A DNA stretch of 64,000 nucleotides. Source: Archivesica marissinica. Its lineage: Eukaryota > Mollusca > Bivalvia > Venerida > Vesicomyidae. This document shows, piece by piece, positions 43,701 to 54,129 of the stretch. Made by a program: the position numbers and the translations under genes. The DNA is taken from the NCBI GenBank assembly GCA_014843695.1, contig CM026387.1, positions 72,885,749 to 72,949,748 on the forward strand. Direction: 5' to 3'. Under the pieces are notes generated by a model. The model had not been told where the DNA came from. It worked only from the letters and a program-made list of their open reading frames with translations, and searched no databases. The stretch's first letter is position 1. Each line of letters opens with the position of its first letter.

Positions 43701-46635
43701 TAACACAGTACTCCAGACATGTAGTAACATAGTGTTCCAGACATGTAGTAACGTAGTGCTCCAGACATGTAGTAACGCAGTGCCCAGACATGTAGTAACG
43801 CAGTGCACCAGACATGTAGTAACGTAGTGCTCCAGACATGAAGTAACGTAGTGCTCTAGACATGTAGCAACGTAGTGTTGCAAACATGTAGTAACGTAGT
43901 GTTCCAGACATGTAGTAACGCAGTGCACCAGACATGTAGTAACGTAGTGCTCCAGACATGTACTAACGTAGTGCTCTAGACATGTAGTAACGTAGTGTTC
44001 CAGACATGTAGTAACGTAGTATTCCAGACATGTAGTAACGTAGTACTCCAGACATGTCGTAACGTAGTGCTCCAGACATGTAGTAACGTAGTGTTCCAGA
44101 CATGTAGTAACGTAGTGTTGCAGACATGTAGTAACGTAGTACTCCAGACATGTCGTAAAGTAGTGTTCCAGACATGTAGTAACGTAATGCTCCAGACATG
44201 TAGTAACGTAGTGTTCCAGACATGTAGTAACGTAGTGCTCCAGACATGTAGTAATGTAGTGCTCCAGACATGTAGTAACACAGTACTCCAGACATGTAGT
44301 AACGTAGTGTTCCAGACATGTAGTAACGTAGTGTTCCAGACATGTAGTAACACAGTAATCCAGACATGTAGTAACGTAGTGTTCCAGACATGTAGTAACG
44401 TAGTGTTCCAGACATATAGTAACACAGTACTCCAGACATGTAGTAACGTAGTGCTCCAGACATGTAGTAACGAAGTGGTCCAGACATGTAGTAACGTAGT
44501 GTTCCAGACATGTAGTAACACAGTACTCCAGACATGTAGTAACGTAGTGGTCCAGACATGTAGTAACGTAGTGCTCCAGACATGTAGTAACACAGTACTC
44601 CAGACATGTAGTAACGTAGTGTTCCAGACATGTAGTAACGTAGTGTTCCAGACATATAGTAACACAGTACTCCAGACATGTAGTAACGTAGTGCTCCAGA
44701 CATGTAGTAACGAAGTGGTCCAGACATGTAGTAACGTAGTGTTCCAGACATGTAGTAACACAGTACTCCAGACATGTAGTAACGTAGTGGTCCAGACATG
44801 TAGTAACGTAGTGCTCCAGACATGTAGTAACGTAGTGCTCCAGACATGTAGTAACGTAGTGCTCCAGACATGTAGTAACGTAGTGCTCCAGACATGTAGT
44901 AACGTAGTGTTCCTGACATGTAGTAACGTAGTGTTCCAGACATGTAATAACGTAGTGTTCCAGATATTTAGTAATGTAGTGTTCCAGACATGTAGTAACG
45001 TAGTGCTCTAGACATGTAGTAACGCAGTGATCCAGACATATAGTAACGTAGTGTTCCAGACATGTAGTAACGTAGTGCTCCAGACATGAGTAACGTAGTG
45101 TTCCAGACATGTAGTAACGTAGTGCTCCAGACATGTAGTAACGTAGTGCTCCAGACATGTAGTAACGTAGTGCTCCAGACATGTAGTAACGTAGTGTTCC
45201 AGACATGTAGTAACGTAGTGCTCCAGACATGTAGTAACGTAGTGCTCCAGACATGTAGTAACGTAGTGTCCAGACATGTAGTAACGTAGTGCTCCAGACA
45301 TGCAGTAACGTAGTGTTCCAGACATGTAGTAACGTAGTGCTCCAGACATGTAGTAACGTAGTACTCCAGACATGTAGTAACGTAGTGCTCCAGACATGTA
45401 GTAACGTAGTTCTCCAGACATGTAGTAACGTAGTGTTCCAGACATGTAGTAACGTAGTGCTCCAGACATGTAGTAACGTAGTGCTCTAGACATGTAGTAA
45501 CACAGTACTCCAGACATGTAGTAACGTAGTGTTCCAGACATGTAGTAACGTAGTGTTCCAGACATGTAGTAACGTCGTGTTCCAGACATGTAGTAACACA
45601 GTACTCCAGACATGTAGTAACGTAGTGTTCCAGACATGTAGTAACGTAGTGCTCCAGACATATAGTAACGTAGTGCTCCAGACATGTAGTAACGAAGTGC
45701 TCCATGCATGTAGTAACGTAGTGCTCCAGACATATAGTAACGTAGTGCTCCAGACATGTAGTAATGTAGTGCTCCAGACATGTAGTAACGTAGTGCTCCA
45801 GACATGTAGTAACGTAGTACTCCAGACATTGTAGTAACGTAGTACTCCAGACATGTAGTAACGTAGTACTCCAGACATGTAGTAACGTAGTGTTCCAGAC
45901 TTGTAGTAACGTAGTGCTCCAGACATGTAGTAACGTAGTGCACTAGACATGTAGTAACCTAGTGCTCCAGACATGTAGTAACGTAGTGTTCCAGACATGT
46001 AGTAACGTAGTGTTCCAGACATGTAATAACGTAGTGTTCCAGACATGTAGTAACGTAGTGCTCCAGACATGTAGTACGTAGTGTTCCAGACATGTAATAA
46101 CGAAGTGCTCCAGACATGTAGTAACGCAGTGTTCCAGACATGTAGTAACGACGTGCTCCAGACATGTAGTAACGTAGTGTTCCAGACATGTAGTAACGTA
46201 GTGTTCCAGACATGTAGTAACGTAGTGTTCCAGACATGTAGTAACGTAGTGCTCCAGACATGTAGTAACGTAGTGTTCCAGACATGTAATAACGTAGTGT
46301 TCCAGACATGTAGTAACGTAGTGCTCCAGACATGTAGTAACGTAGTGTTCCAGACATGTAGTAACGAAGTGCTCCAGACATGTAGTAACGCAGTGTTCCA
46401 GACATGTAGTAACGACGTGCTCCAGACATGTAGTAACGTAGTGTTCCAGACATGTAGTAACGTAGTGTTCCAGACATGTAGTAACGTAGTGTTCCAGACA
46501 TGTAGTAACGTAGTGCTCCAGACATGTAGTAACGTAGTGTTCCAGACATGTAATAACGTAGTGTTCCAGACATGTAGTAACGTAGTGCTCCAGACATGTA
46601 GTAACGTAGTGTTCCAGACATGTAGTAACACAGTA
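34780..46635. repeat. 24-bp minisatellite, about 490 copies, 11.9 kb
   Basis: The unit contains CATGTAGTAACGTAGTGCTC followed by CAGA. Main variants are GTGCTCC/GTGTTCC, ACGTAGTG/ACGCAGTG/ACGAAGTG/ACGACGTG, and a linked form AACACAGTACTCC. Four of six frames lack stops in the consensus, so open frames of up to 1861 codons (minus, 37504-43089) cover it. They consist only of 8-residue repeats such as LEHYVTTC, HVWSTTLL and RYYMSGAL, switching where single-base indels occur. Such frames are expected from the unit and are not evidence for a protein. Long internal duplications are present. Confidence 0.99.
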
Positions 46636-46965
46636 TTGTTTCAATGTATTATAGTAGTATATACAAATACATAAAGTGTGAGGTTGCCAATTGTTTCAAT
46701 GTATTATAGTAGTATATACAAATACATAAAGTGTGAGATTGCCAATTGTTTCAATGTATTATAGTAGTATATACAAATACATAAAGTGTGAGGTTGCCAA
46801 TTGTTTCAATGTATTATAGTAGTATATACAAATACATAAAGTGTGAGGTTGCCAATTGTTTCAATGTATTATAGTAGTATATACAAATACATAAAGTGTG
46901 AGGTTGCCAATTGTTTCAAAGTATTATAGTAGTATATACAAATACATAAAGTGTGAGGTTGCCAA
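46636..46965. repeat. 55-bp tandem repeat, exactly 6 copies
   Basis: Units begin TTGTTTCAATGTATTATAG and end GTGAGGTTGCCAA; 330 bases make exactly six units with only two visible substitutions (GAGATTG, TCAAAG). It starts within the last, broken 24-bp unit, so two arrays abut without spacer. Confidence 0.97.
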
Positions 46966-47581
46966 TTCCAATTTCATGCGGTTATCAAATAAAAAATAAT
47001 ATAAATAATTTTTCTCTAAGCTGTAACGGTATACTGGTGCTCTGAAGTAAAATCAATCTATTGTTGTTTATATGAGTGCGTCTATCTAAAAGCTTTCCTT
47101 TCCATCTGTCATCTCCGACATCTTAATCGCTCTCAAAGTTGCGAAGAACCCATTAGATATAACCTATATATACACACTCGTAGTGACTTCTGTTAAGTGA
47201 CTGTATTGTGCTTGCTCTATTGTGTAGGTTGGTATTTTTCACGTGCCATGTAATGTATGGTTTGTATCTAGGAATGAGTCTCGGGGACTATTTACTATAT
47301 GCGTACGGATGCACCATATTTATTTCGTTGTAATAAGGCTCACCGTATACAGGCATTTATTTATTTTACATGCATTACAGTATAGGCCTTTCCCGAAAAT
47401 AGGTAGTCTCCCTTGCGAATTATCTCCCATTGTGACAAGTGCGCATGCGCGAAGAGGTACCCGTTACTGTTGTAATGTGATTAAAGGATTTTACACTAGT
47501 GGTGATTTATGAGCACGTTATATAAAATATGGTACGAAATCACAACTCGTGTAAGATCCTATATATATGATATATACAGAT
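46966..47581. other. No recognisable feature
   Basis: About 600 bases of mixed DNA. The open frame 47243-47512 (+) has no family signature or splice context that I recognise. Confidence 0.4.
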
Positions 47582-47839
47582 AATATAAATTTAATGGAAG
47601 TCGTGATAGCGCAGTGGATGCGCGTTCGCTTCAGGTGCGAAAGGTCTGGAGTTCGAGCCCCGCTGGAGCCGTTACGATTGTACCCTTAGGCAAGGCATTT
47701 AAATTCCACGTTGCCTATTCTCTCTCCCTCGTGGCGATCGATTCCATCAGGAATGAGGTCTCGAGAGTGATTAATATAAGTTGCAAGAACTTGTTTCGCA
47801 ATCGAGCTAAAATAAATTTGTATAAACTAATATAATTTA
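47582..47839 (+). mobile_element. SINE family A, best preserved copy
   Basis: The element runs 47594-47828. It has an A box within GATAGCGCAGTGGATGCGCG, a paired anticodon stem (TTCGC/GCGAA), a B box GAGTTCGAGCCCC, the body and the tail AACTTGTTTCGCAATCGAGC then GTATAAACT. It is flanked by AATATAAATTTA on the left and AATATAATTTA on the right, a target duplication with a one-base change in length. The anticodon-loop position reads CAG, but the short variable arm does not fit a leucine tRNA, so the ancestor is uncertain. Confidence 0.9.
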
Positions 47840-47977
47840 GATTTTGAGAACAACGCTACCATTTCTGGTTATTGGGAATCGTGCAACAAAATGTCCCGAA
47901 CTACCTTAATGGTACATTTTACACCGTTCACAATGTATCCGCATTCGTAATCGTCATAGAAACATACAGAAATAATA

Positions 47978-48130
47978 TCGATAGATATTTTAATTCTTGT
48001 TACTTATTGTATATAAGAATTAAATACCGTTTTGTGCAAAAGTAAATATGTATTATTTAATTACTCTTCAAACGTAGTTGTTTATTATAAGGATAAATAG
48101 TTTTATGTCAGCAAACTCTACTTTGGTTTA
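47978..48130 (+). repeat. Diverged direct repeat, copy 1
   Basis: Shares GTATATAAGAAT, TTTTG.GCAAA, ATTATTTAATTA, TCTTCAAA and TTATGTC in order with 48545-48700. Confidence 0.6.
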
Positions 48131-48186
48131 AACAATATTGTATTGCAAAACATAAATCACATATAACATACAATGACATACATAAC

Positions 48187-48410
48187 CGCCTACGGAGCGG
48201 AGGTCGAAGGTTCGAATCTCGTCAGAGGTTCGTTCTGATATGGCCGGTTGGTGATGGTTACCGATTGCCTACCAGCCTGGCGCCTGGCATACAAGCATAG
48301 GATTCGGGAAGTACTGAGGTTCATAAAAAGAGGTGTATCATAAGTCAGAAATGGCTGGCCCTTTAAATAGGGATGACACTATAATAAACAAACACACACA
48401 AACAAACACA
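48187..48410 (+). mobile_element. SINE-like element of another family, head truncated
   Basis: A B-box-like AGGTTCGAATCTC at 48208 is followed by a body (GGTTGGTGATGG, CCTGGCGCCTGGC, CGGGAAGTACTG) and a tail ending AATAAACAAACACACAC. The general layout, B box then body then CAAA-rich tail, is that of a SINE. No second copy is present here to confirm it. Confidence 0.55.
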
Positions 48411-48544
48411 CTACATAATGCATAATGCAAAGGATCTAAATTATAATATGAAGTATGAAGCTAAAAGTAGCTTTTATAAAAACATGTTCCCTATAAACTC
48501 TACTTTGCATTGACTAAACTAGGTTATTTATTACTTATTTATTG

Positions 48545-48700
48545 GCCGATATTTGATTTCTTGTTGTTTAGTATATAAGAATGCAAAACACCCTTTTGAG
48601 CAAAGGGAAGTAGAATTTGTAGGAATTATTTAATTATTCTTCAAAAGTATGTGGTTTATAAAGAAACATGGTATTATGTCGCCAGATTGAACTTTGTATT
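48545..48700 (+). repeat. Diverged direct repeat, copy 2
   Basis: See 47978-48130. The copies flank the SINE-like element at 48187-48410 and differ at roughly a quarter of positions by eye. Confidence 0.6.
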
Positions 48701-48850
48701 GACTACAGCTAAGGTGAAACACCTACCAAATCTCTAGGAGCAATCAGACTTTGTTATTACTATAATTAACACCCCCTCCTCGTCGTTCGAAACGAGAGTT
48801 ATTGTTTTGGCTGCTTCTGTTGTGGTGTATTTGTATGTGTGGAGGTAGGC

Positions 48851-49043
48851 TAATGGTTCTACTCGGGTGCCCGTCTGTGCATGTAAACCTGATCAGAGAG
48901 GCACCTGATGTCCGAGGTATTCCCCCACCAATAACATACGAGGTATTCCCCCACCAATAATAGCTGGAGAGTCGCCGTATGACATAAGCTGTTGGTGCGA
49001 CTCTAAACACCGAACACACAAACAAACAAATATATGTGTGGAC
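48851..49043 (+). mobile_element. SINE family C copy with an internal 26-bp duplication
   Basis: Has GGTTCTACTCGGGTGCCC, ATAATAGCTGGAGAGTCGCC and TGTTGGTGCGACTCT, then the tail ACACACAAACAAACAAA. CGAGGTATTCCCCCACCAAT occurs twice in tandem (48914 and 48940). The head is missing. Confidence 0.75.
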
Positions 49044-49162
49044 AGAATCGCTCAATGGGCTGCATGTAGATTTGAACGAAATATGTGGATATACAAAGGA
49101 CTTGGCCCGGAGTAAGTGTTTCGATTGTTGTTGAAATCGGCCAAGGCGGTGTGGTCATGGCT

Positions 49163-49908
49163 GTCAGAGAAGTATCCATTGCCATAAATATTTGTTCTTG
49201 TGTCAATACCATCGCTGGTGTTTACATATGGCCTACCTACTGCGGTCAGAGAAGTATCCATTGCCATAAACATTTGTTCTTGTGTCAATACCATCGCTGG
49301 TGTTTACATCTGGCCTACCTACTGCGGTCTGAGAAGAAGTATCCATTGCCATAAACATTTGTTCTTGTGTCAATACCATCGCTGGTGTTTACATCTGGCC
49401 TACCTACTGCGGTCTGAGAAGAAGTATCCATTGCCATAAACATTTGTTCTTGTGTCAATACCATCGCTGGTGTTTACATCTGGCCTACCTACTGCGGTCA
49501 GAGAAGTATCCATTGCCATAAACATTTGTTCTTGTGTCAATACCATCGCTAGTGTTTACATCTGGCCTACCTACTGCGGTCACAGAAGTATCCATTGCCA
49601 TAAACATTTGTTCTTGTGTCAATACCATCGCTGGTGTTTACATCTGGCCTACCTACTGCTGTCAGAGAAGTATCCATTGCCATACACATTTTGTTCTTGT
49701 GTCAATACCATCGCTGGTGTTTACATCTGGCCTACCTACTGCGGTCTGAGAAGTATCCATTGCCATAAACATTTGTTCTTGTGTCAATACCATCGCTGGA
49801 GTTTACATCTGGCCTACCTACTGCGGTCAGAGAAGTATCCATTGCCATAAACATTTTGTTCTTGTGTCAATACCATCGCTGGTGTTTACATCTGGCCTAC
49901 TGCTGTCA
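49163..49908. repeat. 82-bp tandem repeat, 9 copies
   Basis: Units start GTCAGAGAAGTATCCATTG and contain TTGTTCTTGTGTCAATACC and CATCGCTGGTGTTTACATC. Several units have a 3-base expansion (GAGAAGAAG). Two units carry an extra T in CATTTTG. Confidence 0.97.
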
Positions 49909-50246
49909 TCTAGTTATGTTATTGTAATGGTGCTATTATAAGTATGTAATTGTTATTATGTTCCAGACATTCGCTACAATTACGAATTATGTTATTATCT
50001 GAAATGACAAGTTAACTAATGATTTATTTTTCTAAGCCATGTTCTAATACTTAATACATCATTCATCTGTAACAAATACAGCGCTGGCAATAGCCAACCT
50101 TTACTCTGAACTGTCCCTTCCGAGATCGCACCAAAACTATCCGGGTGGATCGAACGGTGGTTTCGTGTTCAGAGTGATACATTTCTACAGGGTTTGTTTT
50201 GAGCAAACTGTTGCATTGAGAATGGCCGTGCCAAATCCCGCGACGT
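49909..50246. other. No recognisable feature
   Basis: Spacer between the 82-bp array and a SINE; nothing called. Confidence 0.4.
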
Positions 50247-50530
50247 GTGTGTGTTTTACCTTTATTTATCGTCGCTACCGGTTGCCCATATGAGCGACGT
50301 CTCCTCAAGAGATTAGTCATTTTAGATTTTGGAGGATAGTGCATGATACAGACAGAGACCCATTCCAGAATCTCCTCTGGTTATTTTACGCGGTGTAAAG
50401 CACCGACACGAGACCTTGGTTTAACGTCCCTTCTGAAAGACTGTTAATTGTATTAGGGTCAGACAGGGGATCGAACCTGTGATCCCTGGATTACCAGTCC
50501 AGCGTGTTACCACTGTACTACAGATCCGTC
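50247..50530 (-). mobile_element. Threonine-tRNA-type SINE (family T), full length
   Basis: On the minus strand it starts AGACGGATCTGTAGTACAG. It has an A-box region (TAGTACAGTGGTAACACGC), a perfect anticodon arm CTGGA-CTGGTAA-TCCAG with anticodon GGT (threonine), and a B box GGTTCGATCCCC. The body follows and then the tail ATAAATAAAGGTAAAACACA. The tRNA part is complete apart from acceptor-stem pairing, so this copy best shows the family's origin. Confidence 0.9.
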
Positions 50531-51303
50531 TGTAAAATTCCCACGACATTCCTGGTGCACGGTTTTGTCATCCTCGCACCAATAGTATTATGGGAAAATA
50601 GCGGTGATTTCTTGCTAAGTGTGGTCATTATCACTCGGACTATTATAAGGAAACTGTCGCATCGGCACTGGTGGGTTCAATGTCTCGAGATCTTTCCGCT
50701 GAACTATCTCAATAGTAATGAAGTGTTTGCACCAAGAAACTCGTGGGGGAGGGGCGATGATAGTGGTGAGTTCATCGTCAGGGTGACCATTTGACCCGAT
50801 CTTTTATCAGGGAATTAATATTCCAACTGACAGTGCGCACACAAGGGCCGTGCCAAAGGAAATGTAGACATGTTCTTGTCTGACACACGAGGTGGGGGTT
50901 ACACATGGTAATCTTAGATGAATGTGTATAGCATAAAACACTGATGCTAATGCGTGTCCTTGGTCTGAAATAGCAACAAAAACACGATAACCCACTTTCA
51001 TTCCCACATTTAATGAATGTCGGCGTTTCACATATAATCTAAGCAAGGTCTCCACAGGGAAATGTTACGGTGGGAAATGAATTGCAAACTCGGTATAATA
51101 AATACACCATTACATCCGTTTATTATCAGATTCTCTGTAATGGGAATATTGGCTTCAAAATAGTTCGAGGCAATGGGACATGTTTTAGTATTGAATTAAT
51201 TCTATGGTCGATTTGAGAGCGGTGGTTTTCTGTTCGGCTTTATACACCGATGCAAGTTTACATATGGTGCTTTTATTTACTCAATATTTAGAGTTAGTGT
51301 GTA
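50531..51303. other. No recognisable feature
   Basis: About 770 bases; open frames at 50504-50794 (+) and 50807-51055 (-) have no recognisable family, and the first begins inside a SINE. Confidence 0.4.
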
Positions 51304-51307
51304 TGCA

Positions 51308-51766
51308 GGTCAGACGGTGTTATTGATATAGTGGTCTGGGATTGGTTGAAAAAGTGTAGGGAAGCCCTTAAGAGTTATTGATACATGAACTGATTGGCTG
51401 AGTAGGTATTGTCACAAATATTGAAAATGACTTCTAAATATTAAAATACAATATATGAGCTGCATTTTGGAATATTTAAAAATATTTGCAGACTATTTGG
51501 TGACAAATAAACAGCATATTATAAATGCAGGTGTCAGTGCAACATTCACCACCAAATTACCTTCAGAGTAGGGGGTGGGTGCCTTTAGTGGGAAATATAA
51601 AAAACCGCAATCGGTCAACCCCATTGAAATTTGACATTTTCCTATGGCTCAAAGGCCATTCTGTTGAAAACTACTCTCTTTTGTACCAAACTATTTTTGG
51701 GGAAAATCTAATGGCACTGTGTGTTATAATGGTGGCCTATGGAAATTGCAATAGCGGTGTCTGACC
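51308..51766 (+). mobile_element. 460-bp inverted-repeat element, copy 2 (full length)
   Basis: Nearly identical to the reverse complement of 2810-3269 over its whole length; a few visible changes (GATTG-TATTGATA against ATTAATA, CTATGG against CTGTGG). High identity at a distance of 48 kb implies recent activity of the family. Confidence 0.9.
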
Positions 51767-53456
51767 TAAAGGACAATGTAAAGCATGATGTTATTTGAAA
51801 AGTACTACACACCAAAATGCTGCCTGGGAGAGGCTTATTTTCAATATATAGCTTGATTAACTGCCCGGCAATATGATTTGAATGTGTGAGTGCTGGAAAC
51901 AATAGGTAGCTATGCAATATGAGCCCAGGCAGGGTGTTACATAACATAGTTCTGAGGTGTTTATGTATTGTTTACAATGAAGATTAGTCCTTATGCTCTG
52001 TGATACAAAGACTGTGCTGAGATATTTGCAACATCTGAATCACATATACTAGTTTATCAAGTTGGGAATTACTTCATGGTGTACATTAAGAACCATTTTA
52101 AGCTTAAATAATAATTCAAAGGGGTTCCTAATACATACAACAGTAGGGTCTGGAGAAATGCAGTTTTTCACATAACGCGAGTCAATAAATGGCTTCAGCG
52201 ACATATGTCGCAAATTCTGCCACCTAGGTTCCATGTGCGCTTCTTAAAATTTGTCGATTTCCTTCGCAGTACTTATTGTGGTGCAATTTTCTAGGGAGCT
52301 TTCATTCTAATTACTGCTGATAAGAATTACTATGCTGGTTCAGACCTACAACATTTGATTTGATTTATTGAAACTTCACTAAAGATGCCTATTATGGCAC
52401 AGTAAGCCCAATGTGAATGCAGTTAAACAATGAAAGTGGTCATTTTACATTGCCTGATATAAAATGAACCCAAAAAATGATAAATAATTCATTGTACTGA
52501 GTAAATAATGGCATATAGGAACCTATAAGCAGGCTGGTATGTTCAAATTACCTCCCTTTATTAGTGTTAATACTTTATAATTGATATCTCTGTCCTTCAG
52601 TGTGAGTATGTTATGGTTAAAATTGCTTTTTTCATTAGGAAATAGTGTTGTTTAATTGAAACAAGCATGCAATTGGTTCCAGTAGCTATCAAGGGCCTCA
52701 CAAAAAGAATTTCAGTGACATATATGGCACAAATATGCATATTCATTGCTTTTGAGTGGTTATAGTTCAGTAATTTATTAATATTTGCAACAAACTTCAC
52801 CTCCCTAAGATGAAATGTCATATTTCAAGAGGCAATGCACAGTTGTAGTCCTCTCACAGTGCTTGTTCAAGACACACTAGCTGAAGTTAAATGCATATTG
52901 TAGTTACTTTTCTGCCATTTCTTACTGTCATGTGACCTACAGTAAGCTGCCTGACCCACTCAGCATTTGTAATGACCATCATTTGCCATGTTTGTTGTCT
53001 TCCTTTTTGCCTGTGTGACATTTTTTGTGCTCCATGCAAATAAGTATTTCCTTTCAGTAGCTTCCTGGTGCAAGATTGTGTTCCATTCTTCAAAAAACCC
53101 TTGTTTTGCAGGGGGGTGGGGTAAAATAATTGTCTCTAATCACCACAATGTCTTATCTAATACTATAAATGTGGTATGTCTGTCTCATGCAGACATTATT
53201 TCATATATTCATGAGAAATATTACACTGTTAGTGTAAATATTAATATGTGACGACATTATAAATGTCTTATTTAGAGTTCTATTGCAAAAATGGCCAACA
53301 GTCTATGTTAAGCACACTGCATAGTGTCCCATTTGAAGGCATGTGCTGGGCAATGGTGATGTGGAAGACATAAGAAAGTCATATTTATGTGCAGAAATGT
53401 TTATTGTAATGGTATATATCTTTTATATTAAATGAAAGGCCAAAAAAAATTGTCTT
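51767..53456. other. Cargo of the composite element, no gene recognised
   Basis: AT-rich DNA with only short open frames (up to about 87 codons), none with a transposase-like motif that I can see. It contains no other repeat family of the window. Confidence 0.5.
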
Positions 53457-53837
53457 TGAACTGATTGGCTGAGTAGGTATTGTCACAAATATTGAAAATG
53501 ACTTCTAAATATTAAAATACAATATATGAGCTGCATTTTGGAATATTTAAAAATATTTACAGACTATTTGGTGACAAATAAACAGCATATTATAAATGCA
53601 GGTGTCAGTGCAACATTCACCACCAAATTACCTTCAGAGTAGGGGGTGGGTGCCTTTAGTGGGAAATATAAAAAACCGCAATCGGTCAACCCCATTGAAA
53701 TTTGACATTTTCCTGTGGCTCAAAGGCCATTCTGTTGAAAACTACTCTCTTGTGTGCCAAACTATTTTTGGGGAAAATCTAATGGCACTGTGTGTTATAA
53801 TGGTGGCCTATGGAAATTGCAATAGCGGTGTCTGACC
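53457..53837 (+). mobile_element. 460-bp inverted-repeat element, copy 3 (first ~80 bases missing)
   Basis: Similarity begins at TGAACTGATTGGCTGAG and runs to the terminal GTCTGACC. Shared differences from copy 1 (AAAAACCGCAATCGG) group copies 2 and 3, while CCTGTGGC and TGTGCC link copy 3 with copy 1. Confidence 0.9.
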
Positions 53838-53975
53838 TGCACCAGTTCTGACTGAGACTCGCCTCACAACTCCCAGATACCGAGTCGACATTCAACGTTT
53901 TATTTATGCAACTACAAGATGCGTTCCGTAGTTTCCTTTGCGCATCGTTCTGTGTGAGTTTGTGACTCTTCAACA

Positions 53976-54050
53976 AGAATGCACGTGCACAGATTGAACA
54001 AGAAGACACGTGCATATATGCAAGAAGAAGACACGTGCACAGAATTAAGT
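53976..54050. repeat. 25-bp tandem repeat, 3 copies, each with a CACGTG palindrome
   Basis: Units start AAGAATGCACGTGCACAG, AAGAAGACACGTGCATATA and AAGAAGACACGTGCACAG. CACGTG occurs at 53982, 54007 and 54032, exactly 25 bases apart. CACGTG is the canonical E-box; function here is not shown. Confidence 0.9.
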
Positions 54051-54129
54051 TCTATAAACAACATTGAAACCAGTTGAGTATACATGTATATACAAGACTA
54101 GAACACATGGCAACAAATTCCAACAAAGC

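Larger units (their letters stand above)
51304..53841 (+). mobile_element. 2.53-kb composite inverted-repeat element with TGCA duplication
   Basis: The outer ends are GGTCAGAC at 51308 and GTCTGACC ending 53837, both flanked by TGCA (51304-51307 and 53838-53841). Just inside lie two direct copies of the 460-bp element: a full one (51308-51766) and a 5'-truncated one (53457-53837). Between them are about 1.7 kb of AT-rich DNA without transposase. The inner end of the left copy is followed by TAAA, not TGCA, so only the outer pair has matching flanks. The simplest reading is one unit that moved with cargo captured between two element ends. A chance 4-base match or a recombination product is possible. 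Confidence 0.65.

Noticed and set aside
51525..51764. 79-codon frame repeated at 53596-53835
   Set aside because: Its repetition is explained by two copies of the 460-bp element; the reverse-strand copy at 2810-3269 has changes that do not preserve it, and it runs through the terminal inverted repeat.
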